The position numbers were made by a program, and so were the translations under genes. Below, piece by piece: positions 1 to 5,758 of a stretch of DNA of 5,872 bases. The notes under the pieces are model-generated. The model was not told where the DNA came from. It saw only the letters and a program-made list of their open reading frames with translations, and made no database searches. The DNA lies in NCBI GenBank assembly GCA_937959065.1, contig CALGOI010000311.1, positions 1 through 5,872 on the forward strand, read 5' to 3'. How positions within the stretch are numbered: position 1 is the first letter of the stretch; each line of letters opens with the position of its first letter. Source of the stretch: an uncultured Ignavibacteriota bacterium (GTDB lineage Bacteria > Bacteroidota > Ignavibacteria > Tepidaquicellales > Tepidaquicellaceae).

Positions 1-1
1 C

Positions 2-367
2 AGAGTACTCAGGATCAAGATTGATTTCTATGATTCTACCGGTACGATCTATTTAGGAGGTCCCGCAGATACTCTTATTTATGATTATAATGCTTTCCCC
101 TGGGAGAATGCAGTATCACAATCAGGACTATTCCAAAAAAATATTACTGTGAAGATAAATCTTAACTGGGATCAGATGGGCAGCCGTCGAGTAAAGATAT
201 CTAGGTTAGGTCATAAAGTACCTTTTATCCAGAAAGATCTTCATAACCCGGGATCATTTGATTTTGATGAGGTCCTGTTAGCAGATGGTACAGCTCCTCA
301 TTGTTATTTTAATTTTTTGGTTAATACAGAGTTTCTTCCTCCTGAAGAAAAACACGTTCTTTATTAA
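2..367 (+). CDS. Hypothetical protein, C-terminal part (gene enters from the left edge)
   Basis: The frame is open from base 2 to a TAA at 365-367, giving 121 visible residues. A GTG at 149 could serve as a start, but the frame is open for 49 codons before it with protein-like content (IKIDFYDSTG, GGPADTLIYDY), so I read this as the 3' end of a longer gene and not a 72-aa gene. The visible part is rich in alternating hydrophobic and polar residues with many Asp, Gly, Tyr and Phe, which suggests a mainly beta-sheet soluble domain. It ends with a hydrophilic tail (PPEEKHVLY). No membrane segment or catalytic motif is visible and I do not recognise the family. It is separated from the downstream run by 67 bp, so it may belong to a different transcription unit. 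Confidence 0.7.
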   Translation, partial: RVLRIKIDFYDSTGTIYLGGPADTLIYDYNAFPWENAVSQSGLFQKNITVKINLNWDQMGSRRVKISRLGHKVPFIQKDLHNPGSFDFDEVLLADGTAPHCYFNFLVNTEFLPPEEKHVLY

Positions 368-386
368 TCCTTATTTCATGAACTCA

Positions 387-447
387 GGAGCGGCCTTTTT
401 TTAGGCTTCTTTTCACTTTTCCCCAAAAGTAAAGATGTGGCCGCTCC
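387..447. repeat. Nested inverted repeat in the only intergenic gap, reaching into the ATPase start
   Basis: A perfect 9-bp inverted repeat, GGAGCGGCC at 387-395 and GGCCGCTCC at 439-447, encloses 43 bp. Inside it a second hairpin has a perfect 6-bp stem, ACTTTT at 415-420 and AAAAGT at 425-430, around a CCCC loop. It extends by about four more pairs beyond one mismatch (roughly 410-435). The left outer arm runs into seven T residues (396-402), but the matching arm lies after the T run, so this is not a standard intrinsic terminator. The right arm covers codons 2-5 of the ATPase gene if that starts at 435. Possible roles are translational control, a cruciform or protein-binding site, or a small dispersed repeat; the sequence does not decide. 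Confidence 0.6.
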
Positions 448-2183
448 AATTTAAAACAGTGGAAATGAAAAAAGTTATTGATATAGGAGTAAAGATTGAT
501 TTGGAAAAGCTTATTGAAAGCAGAATGCTCATTCAGGGTAATTCTGGATCAGGTAAATCGGGAGCTATCAGGAAACTTATTGAGGAGGTTTCCGGAAAGG
601 TCCCTGTTATCGTTTTAGATATTGAGGGTGAGTTTGCAACGCTTAGAGAAAAGCACGATTTTATTCTCTTTGGTAAAGATGGGGACTTTCCAATTCATAT
701 TAAGTATGCTGACAAACTCTGTGAAATGATTTGTGAAAATAACGTATCCGCAGTAATAGATCTATATGAATTAAAAATGCATGAGCGGATCTTGTTTGTA
801 AGGAGGTTTCTTGAAAAGCTGATTAATCTTCCTAAAAAGTATTGGACTTCTAAATTATGTGTGATCGATGAAGCTCATTTATTTTGTCCGGAGAAAGGTA
901 AAGCTGAGAGCGCTGACGCTGTAATAGATATATGTACCAGGGGAAGGAAAAGGGGTATATGCGCTGTGTTAGCAACACAGAGGCTATCCAAATTAAATAA
1001 AGATGCAGCAGCTGAGCTGAAGAATAAATTAATCGGTAATACCGGGCTTGATATTGATATGAAGCGTGCCTCTGATGAGATCGGATTTAATTCCAAAGAT
1101 GAATATAATTCATTAAGGCAGCTGAGTACCAGAGAGTTTTATGCTTTTGGCCCTGCAATAAGCAATCAAGTAGAAAAAGTATTTATAAAAGATTGTGCAA
1201 CATCATTTCCGACACGTGGAGGATTAAGTGAGGTCCCTAAACCCAGTACAAAGGTATTAAAAGAGTTTGATAAGTTTAAAGATCTCCCTCAGGAAGCGGA
1301 GAAAGAATTAACAACATTAGCCGATTATAAAAAGGAGCTGGGTAATGCAAAGAGAGAGATCACTAAATTAAAGAACCTTCCCGCAGCAAGAGAGATCACT
1401 GATGAAATGATAGTTTCCCATCCTAAGTTTCTTCAGCTCGAGGCTGAATTAAAATCACATTATAACCTTAAGGTACCTCAATTAAAAAAAGATTTCCAAA
1501 AGCAAATTACTGAAGTATTTAATGAGGTATCAAAACAGATCAATTTATCAAGGGATGAGCTCCTTTCCTTTTCTAATGATTCATTTGAATTATTCAAAGA
1601 AGGACCTCAAAAGGAAAAATGGAAGGAAAGTACCCAGGGTAAAACGATAGAAAGAATTTCGATCAATGATAATAAGAAATCTTTTAATCCTCCTGCTATT
1701 CCAAATATTGATAGTGAAAAGAAATTAGGGCGCTGTGCACGTGCTATACTTCAGTTTGTTGCTTCGTATCCGGATAGAGTTTTTTCAAAGGTACAGATCG
1801 GAGTGGCCACAAATTACAGTCCTAACTCCGGAGGATTCAATAATGCTTTATCTGAGCTGGGTGATCTCATACAAAGAGATAGCGGCCGTATCCGGGTAAA
1901 CCTTGATTCAGATTATCCGGCTGTATTAGGGAATTATACGGTGCAGGATTACAATGCCAGGACCTTTCTTAATAAGTTGGGTAAATGTGCCAGGGAAATT
2001 TATACAGTACTTCTTGATAATCCTGATATTGAATATTCTAAAGAAGAACTAGGAGAGCTGACAAACTACAGCGCAAACTCCGGAGGGTTTAATAACTCCC
2101 TCAGTACATTAAACACACTTGAATTAATAGATCGTAATAACGGCATAATTAAACTTAATCCAGAATTAAAAGAATTATTGTAG
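435..2183 (+). CDS. HerA/FtsK-like P-loop ATPase (DUF87-type) with duplicated C-terminal winged-helix-like module
   Basis: This is a probable DNA-translocating ATPase of 582 residues. A Walker A motif (GNSGSGKS, residues 35-42) comes very close to the N terminus. Walker B is VIDEAH at 143-148, followed by a basic segment TRGRKRG (168-174) and the ATQR sensor-like motif (180-183); this order fits the HerA/DUF87 branch of the HerA-FtsK superfamily. There is no room for the N-terminal HAS barrel of cellular HerA. A charged, probably coiled-coil stretch covers about 285-315. The C terminus carries two copies of a roughly 60-residue unit (about 431-490 and 515-578), each starting LG(R/K)CAR and sharing TNYSxNSGGFNN, probably DNA-binding winged helices. 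The start is uncertain: ATG at 435, or ATG at 465 (M11), which avoids the inverted repeat. No NurA nuclease gene is adjacent. The stop overlaps the next start (TAGTG). DNA-motor function is inferred from the family. Confidence 0.85.
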   Translation: MWPLQFKTVEMKKVIDIGVKIDLEKLIESRMLIQGNSGSGKSGAIRKLIEEVSGKVPVIVLDIEGEFATLREKHDFILFGKDGDFPIHIKYADKLCEMICENNVSAVIDLYELKMHERILFVRRFLEKLINLPKKYWTSKLCVIDEAHLFCPEKGKAESADAVIDICTRGRKRGICAVLATQRLSKLNKDAAAELKNKLIGNTGLDIDMKRASDEIGFNSKDEYNSLRQLSTREFYAFGPAISNQVEKVFIKDCATSFPTRGGLSEVPKPSTKVLKEFDKFKDLPQEAEKELTTLADYKKELGNAKREITKLKNLPAAREITDEMIVSHPKFLQLEAELKSHYNLKVPQLKKDFQKQITEVFNEVSKQINLSRDELLSFSNDSFELFKEGPQKEKWKESTQGKTIERISINDNKKSFNPPAIPNIDSEKKLGRCARAILQFVASYPDRVFSKVQIGVATNYSPNSGGFNNALSELGDLIQRDSGRIRVNLDSDYPAVLGNYTVQDYNARTFLNKLGKCAREIYTVLLDNPDIEYSKEELGELTNYSANSGGFNNSLSTLNTLELIDRNNGIIKLNPELKELL

Positions 2184-2395
2184 TGAAGGTGACTGAAGAA
2201 CATAAAGATAAATTATCGGAGCTCCTTAAAGGAAAGAATCTACTTAACAGCTGGGAGCAGGGCTTTATTAATTTCATTAATGAAAATAATATTGAGTTTG
2301 CTAATCCTGAGCAGCTGAGTAAAATAGATATAATCTACAAACGATATCAAAAAATTGTAAACCGTGGACATAAAACAAGCGAGAGTAATAGCTGA
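2183..2395 (+). CDS. Small helical hypothetical protein
   Basis: This 70-residue product starts at a GTG that shares its G with the TAG stop of the ATPase gene (TAGTG, 2181-2185), a layout typical of translational coupling. The sequence is charged and helical. The segment NSWEQGFINFINENN, then PEQLSKIDIIYKRYQK, resembles the short pattern 'W-x-x-x-F-(I/L)... LS-x-x-Q/K-x-x-x-(I/L)-x-x-I-Y-x-K' that I associate with small proteins in phage replication regions; this is only a resemblance. There are no cysteines, signal peptide or membrane segment. Its last 32 nt overlap the polymerase X gene in another frame. The opposite-strand frame at 2240-2434 is judged a shadow. The gene is supported mainly by the exact coupling and the amphipathic composition. 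Confidence 0.65.
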   Translation: MKVTEEHKDKLSELLKGKNLLNSWEQGFINFINENNIEFANPEQLSKIDIIYKRYQKIVNRGHKTSESNS

Positions 2396-2897
2396 AGGTG
2401 TGAAGAATTTATTAGCTCCTTTTTGTGAGCGCATAGAGATCGCTGGAAGTATCCGGAGAAATAAACCTGAGGTAAAGGATATCGAAATTGTTTGTGTGCC
2501 TAAGGAGATTCCTTTTAATACAGATCTATTTGGATCAGTAGGGTTTGAAAGGAATCATGCATTTGTGGAGGCTGTAGGGCTATTAGGAGAGCTCCAGGAA
2601 GGCGATCCGCGTACAGGTAAGCACTTTATAATTAAGCACTCCAGGGGAATAAATATTGATATGTACACGGCCAGCCTTTTCAACTGGGGATATATTTTTA
2701 TGATCCGTACCGGTCCCGCTGATTACTCCCATGATATGGCTAGATATTGGAGGTATAAAAAATATTACGGGAAGGATGGCAATCTTTACAAAGAGGGTGA
2801 AAAGGATCCTATTGAATTAAAAGAAGAATCTGATCTATACGATTTATTAAAATTAGATTTTGTGAATCCCGAAGATAGGATTAAAATTTACAAGTAA
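2364..2897 (+). CDS. Minimal family X DNA polymerase / nucleotidyltransferase (palm plus thumb)
   Basis: This protein of 177 residues matches the catalytic core of family X polymerases. The palm opens with AGSIRRNKPEVKDIEIV, giving the GS signature at 28-29 and metal ligands at D39 and E41, where most family members have Asp-x-Asp. The third acidic ligand is D99 in GINIDMYTA. RTGPADYSHDMA (115-126) corresponds to the TGS-x-x-FN region of polymerase beta, and the C-terminal LKLDFVNPEDR matches the end of the thumb. The 8-kDa lyase/HhH region, the fingers and any PHP exonuclease domain are absent, as in short phage-encoded relatives. Expected activity is Mg-dependent nucleotide addition in gap filling or repair; whether Glu41 supports full catalysis is not known from the sequence. 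The start is GTG at 2364, which places the N-terminal helix (QARVIAEGVKNLLAPFCERIEI) where the family expects it. Confidence 0.88.
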   Translation: MDIKQARVIAEGVKNLLAPFCERIEIAGSIRRNKPEVKDIEIVCVPKEIPFNTDLFGSVGFERNHAFVEAVGLLGELQEGDPRTGKHFIIKHSRGINIDMYTASLFNWGYIFMIRTGPADYSHDMARYWRYKKYYGKDGNLYKEGEKDPIELKEESDLYDLLKLDFVNPEDRIKIYK

Positions 2898-2908
2898 AAC
2901 TCAACCAA

Positions 2909-3808
2909 TTGAAAAAGTACTTAGAGTATTATCAACATCCGGCCAATTCATCACAGGATCCCCGCCATAAAGCATTAAGAGTACGCTTTGGATGGGAAGG
3001 CGCTGGCAGGTATTATGCGCTCCTAGACCTTATTGCCTCAGCCGATAACTGTAAACTAGATCTAAGTAAGTCATTTAACATCAGCTCAGCTGCTTCTGAT
3101 CTAAGCATGACATTAGATCAGTTCAACGAGTTTATAGAATTTCTATGCTCAGAAGATTGTCAACTTCTGATCTGTGAAAATAACCATGTCACAACTCCGG
3201 AGATCCAGGAAACATTTACCAAAGTAATGTATGATCGTGAGAAAGCAAGAGAACGGAAAACGAAGGCAGGAGGAAGTAAACCCGAAAATTCCGATAGTTC
3301 GGATGAAGATTCCAAAAGTTCGCCCGAACTTTCTAAGAAAGTAAAGCAAAGTAAAGGAAAAGAAAATAAAGATAATGAATCGGCTTCCGCCGATTTCGTC
3401 GATGAATTGATATTGATCTTCCAGCATGAATTTAAAAAGAGCAGGGGAATTGACTATGAGAGCGAGCCTGAAACTAGGAGCAAGTATATGAAAAATGGAA
3501 AGGACCGGAAGAATATGGCTCAACTCCTCAAAATCTTCAAATCTAAGAATCCTGATATGGATTCAGACGGTATCAAAAAGCTTTTCACCGGATTTTTTAA
3601 AGACGCTTTGTTGATAGATAATCAATTTTATGCAGATATCAGTATTTCAAAACTTAATTCACACTTAAATGGGTACAAGCAATCAATTAACAACCTCAGA
3701 AAAGACAGAAGAAATCAAAAGTCCGGTCCATCTAGGAACGGATCTCACAGCAGCAAATCTGAAGAAAACATTCAGGCAGCTAAAGAATTCCTATCCAACA
3801 GCGATTGA
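2909..3808 (+). CDS. Phage-type replication initiator, Lin1244/Lin1753-like (DUF4373) N-terminal domain
   Basis: This 299-residue protein starts at TTG, 11 nt after the polymerase X stop; no ATG lies close enough to keep the domain whole. Residues 1 to about 100 match the Lin1244/Lin1753-like domain: a YYQHPANSSQDPRHKALRVRFGWEGAGRYYALLDLI core, a winged-helix-like DLSMTLDQFNEFIEFL segment and a VTTPEIQETF end. A basic stretch (YDREKARERKTKAGG) leads into a hydrophilic Ser/Glu/Lys linker at about 120-160. A second, helical domain covers about 162-265 and ends DISISKLNSHLNGYKQSI, like the C-terminal parts of many Bacteroidota phage replication proteins. The last 40 residues are polar and probably disordered, and their DNA also codes the start of the next gene. 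Origin recognition is inferred from the family and from inverted repeats in the linker DNA. Confidence 0.8.
   Translation: MKKYLEYYQHPANSSQDPRHKALRVRFGWEGAGRYYALLDLIASADNCKLDLSKSFNISSAASDLSMTLDQFNEFIEFLCSEDCQLLICENNHVTTPEIQETFTKVMYDREKARERKTKAGGSKPENSDSSDEDSKSSPELSKKVKQSKGKENKDNESASADFVDELILIFQHEFKKSRGIDYESEPETRSKYMKNGKDRKNMAQLLKIFKSKNPDMDSDGIKKLFTGFFKDALLIDNQFYADISISKLNSHLNGYKQSINNLRKDRRNQKSGPSRNGSHSSKSEENIQAAKEFLSNSD
3290..3395. other. Candidate replication origin: clustered inverted and direct repeats inside the initiator gene
   Basis: Two perfect palindromic units of 18 bp lie here. At 3315-3332, AAAGTTCG and CGAACTTT flank CC; at 3378-3395, AATCGGC and GCCGATT flank TTCC. Their centres are 63 bp apart, about six helical turns. 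A weaker hairpin (TCCGA, loop TAGT, TCGGA) lies at 3290-3303. An imperfect direct repeat with a 21-bp period (ATTCC followed by AGTTCG) begins at 3288 and 3309. Between the two 18-bp units the top strand is strongly purine- and A-rich, with AAAGTAAAG at 3338-3346 and 3348-3356. This DNA codes the low-complexity linker of the initiator, where protein constraint is weak. Phage lambda is the known precedent for an origin inside its initiator gene. The origin role is inferred; the repeats are directly visible. Confidence 0.45.
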
Positions 3809-4505
3809 AATAAAATGGGATAAAGTAGAGATCACTGCTGCATTTACTAAGCTGATTAATTCCAGGGATGAAAACTTTAATGATTATAACTTGGGAGATT
3901 GGCTTGAGTATTGGAGAACAGAAGGATATTCAACTGATGATGTAGTAGAAATGCTTACTCTGGCAATAGAGCTTCCGGCATATGCAGGTTATAAATTAAC
4001 GATTGGCAGTGTAATTAGTAACTGGAAAAAGGAAACAGGAAAAGCCCGGCCATGGGATTGGGCTCAGTTTAAAAGGATGTTTCTTGTCTTTTGTAAGCAT
4101 GATATCGAATTATTTAGAGAGGCATATAAATTGATTACCGGTCTTGATCTTCCTAAAAAGAATGATAGAGAGAAAATAAGTAAGGTCATATTAGATCATA
4201 TCGCTGAAAGGAATGATGAAAATTTTATTAAGAAGGAGATCGAGCAAAGGCAGGAAACGATCGATTTAAGAAAGCAGCTGATAGAAGAAAATGAAAAGCT
4301 TTCAGAATTACAAAAGGAATTTATTAATGAAAGGATCAAAGAAGTATATGAGCTGATATATTATGATCTTCTTAAAGTATTATTCCCCTTATTCAGCAAA
4401 TATAAGAATACCGGTGAGTTTGAGGAAACAATAGCAAAGTTCTTTAAAAATATAAATATCGATCACTACCTGGATCAACTTCGGATTATAAAAAAGTTTA
4501 CATGA
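3669..4505 (+). CDS. Hypothetical protein with faint DnaD-like segment and coiled coil; possible helicase-loader-type partner
   Basis: This product of 278 residues begins at an ATG immediately after an in-frame TAA (3666-3668), so no earlier start exists. It lies 140 nt inside the initiator gene in the +1 frame relative to it. The next usual start codon in frame is TTG at 3891 (residue 75), which would remove protein-like sequence (KKTFRQLKNSYPTAIEIKW). Residues 78-122, WLEYWRTEGYSTDDVVEML and then AIELPAYAGYKLTIGSVISNWKKE, recall the DnaD C-terminal pattern of a helix followed by 'I-x-x-W' before a basic turn; this match is weak and made by eye. A strong heptad-like charged coiled coil covers about 184-225. 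The C-terminal part is helical. The position directly after the initiator fits a primosomal or loader role, but that is inference. It ends in an ATGA overlap with the next gene. Confidence 0.7.
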   Translation: MGTSNQLTTSEKTEEIKSPVHLGTDLTAANLKKTFRQLKNSYPTAIEIKWDKVEITAAFTKLINSRDENFNDYNLGDWLEYWRTEGYSTDDVVEMLTLAIELPAYAGYKLTIGSVISNWKKETGKARPWDWAQFKRMFLVFCKHDIELFREAYKLITGLDLPKKNDREKISKVILDHIAERNDENFIKKEIEQRQETIDLRKQLIEENEKLSELQKEFINERIKEVYELIYYDLLKVLFPLFSKYKNTGEFEETIAKFFKNINIDHYLDQLRIIKKFT

Positions 4506-4822
4506 CGGTTTCACGTGAAATATACGATGGTGAGAATGCGGACCTGGTGAGATACAAAGAAGATGGAAGATTTTGGGGCGGAGGCCGTTTAGTTAGATCG
4601 ACATTCTGGGACGCGGCTTGTAATAATTTTCACCTAGGATTACATATGCAGCAGGATCTTCTGGATCATATTGAAAGCAAAGATCCCGGGACTGATCCTG
4701 AAAAATTAAACTATTCTGAAATAAAGGAGTACTGCCGGGACATATTCAAATATGAAGATGGCCTGGGAGCTGTATATAAAAATGCTTTACCAAAATCTAA
4801 AACTGTAGAATATGGAAAATGA
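4502..4822 (+). CDS. Hypothetical protein of 106 residues
   Basis: I do not recognise this family. The ATG at 4502 overlaps the previous stop as ATGA, so the start is well supported by context. The N-terminal third is Gly- and aromatic-rich (YKEDGRFWGGGRLVRSTFWDAACNNFHLG), followed by an acidic, helical part (MQQDLLDHIESKDPGTDPEKL) and a segment with a single Cys (IKEYCRDIFKYEDG). The two cysteines are far apart and form no zinc-ribbon pattern. There is no signal peptide or membrane span, so a cytoplasmic protein is likely. Its last 11 nt overlap the start of the 241-residue gene. Codon use and composition resemble the neighbours. It is probably a phage early or accessory protein of unknown role. 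Confidence 0.65.
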   Translation: MTVSREIYDGENADLVRYKEDGRFWGGGRLVRSTFWDAACNNFHLGLHMQQDLLDHIESKDPGTDPEKLNYSEIKEYCRDIFKYEDGLGAVYKNALPKSKTVEYGK

Positions 4823-5537
4823 AGAATTAAAAGGGGTTAAACTCAAATTTATTGAAGATAAATCTTCAAAAATTGATACACCAGTTATTACATTCAATGC
4901 TGGTGGAGTTCGAGGAGGTGAAAGTTTAAATTTTCGTAAAGCCACATTAACAGTAATGGGGCTCGAAAATGATAAATCAGCATTTATAAAAATTGCTCAT
5001 AATGAAAGAGATAGTACAGATAAAAGATTATTTTTAAGGATCGTTGAAAAAGGCACAAAGGACGCTTTAAGCTTAAGAATTAATCAAAGTCATGCGAAAG
5101 TACATATTACTAAACTTAAAAATCAGTTTAGGTTTCCAAATGAAGGATATTGTGAATGGCTTTTAACTGAATCGAAGCTTGATGGGGAAAAAATATATAT
5201 TGGCACACCAGTTGAAGATCCGCATCCATTAGGCAAATCACCGGCGAAAGATATCGGAGGAAAATATAATAGTGAATCATTTAAAGCATTGAAAAAGATG
5301 TCAGATATCCAAAGAGCTCAATGGATGGAGAGAGAGGAATTTGTTAAGGCTAAAGATTACCCACGGCCTGAAAATGGAAATTATAAGGATCAGGTTTGTA
5401 TTTTCTATCATACTTCAGATGGTTTTATTCGCGGTAGAATTAATTATAGGAGAGCTGGAACTCTACAAGTAGTAGATATGGATGATATCCTGCACAGTTG
5501 GAATCAGGATTATGTTTGGATAAAGGTAGATAAATGA
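4812..5537 (+). CDS. Hypothetical protein of 241 residues, apparently two domains
   Basis: No family is recognised. Residues 1 to about 112 look beta-rich, with alternating hydrophobic strands (VITFNAGGVRGGE, KATLTVMGLEND, SAFIKIAHNE, RLFLRIVEKG, KVHITKL). A central hydrophilic stretch of about 130-180 contains PVEDPHPLGKSPAKD and a charged helix (SDIQRAQWMEREEFVKAKD). The C-terminal part returns to strands and aromatics (QVCIFYHTSDGFIRGRINYRR, then HSWNQDYVWIKVDK). The single visible GKS is not in a P-loop setting and should not be read as Walker A. There is no signal peptide. The start at ATG 4812 lies 11 nt inside the preceding gene, and the stop forms ATGA with the next gene. Co-translation with both neighbours is likely; the function is unknown. 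Confidence 0.68.
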   Translation: MENEELKGVKLKFIEDKSSKIDTPVITFNAGGVRGGESLNFRKATLTVMGLENDKSAFIKIAHNERDSTDKRLFLRIVEKGTKDALSLRINQSHAKVHITKLKNQFRFPNEGYCEWLLTESKLDGEKIYIGTPVEDPHPLGKSPAKDIGGKYNSESFKALKKMSDIQRAQWMEREEFVKAKDYPRPENGNYKDQVCIFYHTSDGFIRGRINYRRAGTLQVVDMDDILHSWNQDYVWIKVDK

Positions 5538-5755
5538 AATCGCACGATCTAAGTAAATCTGATATCAGGATTATTGATGAAGATCAGGAGCTGTATGTTG
5601 AGATCACCGGTACTCATCAGGAAACGATCGAGGAGGGTGATGAAGTTACAATAATAAGAAACGGATTTGAAATCTTATATACTGTTAATTATATTTCTTA
5701 TGATGAAGAAACTAATAATTTAAAAGCAGGTTTATTATATTTGAAGAAAAAATAA
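5534..5755 (+). CDS. Small acidic beta-rich hypothetical protein (73 residues)
   Basis: The start is ATG at 5534, overlapping the previous stop as ATGA; AAGG lies about 10 nt upstream, a weak ribosome-binding signal. The product is short and acidic with predicted strands (IRIIDEDQELYVEITG, DEVTIIRNGFEILYTVNYISYDEE, KAGLLYLKKK). This pattern of a GDEVTII turn followed by a long strand suggests a small barrel-like fold, for example SH3- or OB-like, but this is a guess from strand spacing only. There are no cysteines or membrane segments. It is followed after 3 nt by another open frame, so it lies inside the same run. No function is assigned. Confidence 0.62.
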   Translation: MKSHDLSKSDIRIIDEDQELYVEITGTHQETIEEGDEVTIIRNGFEILYTVNYISYDEETNNLKAGLLYLKKK

Positions 5756-5758
5756 CTT

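Noticed and set aside
149..367. Independent 72-residue gene starting at GTG 149
   Set aside because: The frame is open back to the window edge with protein-like content, so the GTG is more likely an internal valine codon.
387..402. Rho-independent terminator ending the first gene (GGAGCGGCC followed by seven T)
   Set aside because: The complementary arm lies downstream at 439-447, after the T run; the only local stem before or across the Ts is about 3 bp, too weak to call.
368..434. Bacteroidota-type promoter (TAnnTTTG with upstream TTG) for the long gene run
   Set aside because: No acceptable match to the -7 element was found in the gap; only T-rich runs that do not fit the spacing.
875..1096. 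73-codon open frame on the minus strand inside the ATPase gene
   Set aside because: It lies opposite the Walker B and sensor region of a well-supported gene, and its protein is Ser/Leu/Pro-rich shadow sequence with no motif.
2240..2434. 64-codon open frame on the minus strand
   Set aside because: It is antisense to the 70-residue gene and the polymerase X start, with no supporting context; all other genes are on the + strand.
3149..3523. 124-codon minus-strand open frame with hydrophobic, Phe/Ile-rich product
   Set aside because: The apparent membrane character comes from reading the antisense of an A-rich, Lys/Glu-rich linker; no promoter or neighbour supports it.
5220..5250. Possible Walker A in the 241-residue protein (LGKSPAKD)
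   Set aside because: There is no GxxxxGK(S/T) spacing, no hydrophobic strand before it and no Walker B after it.
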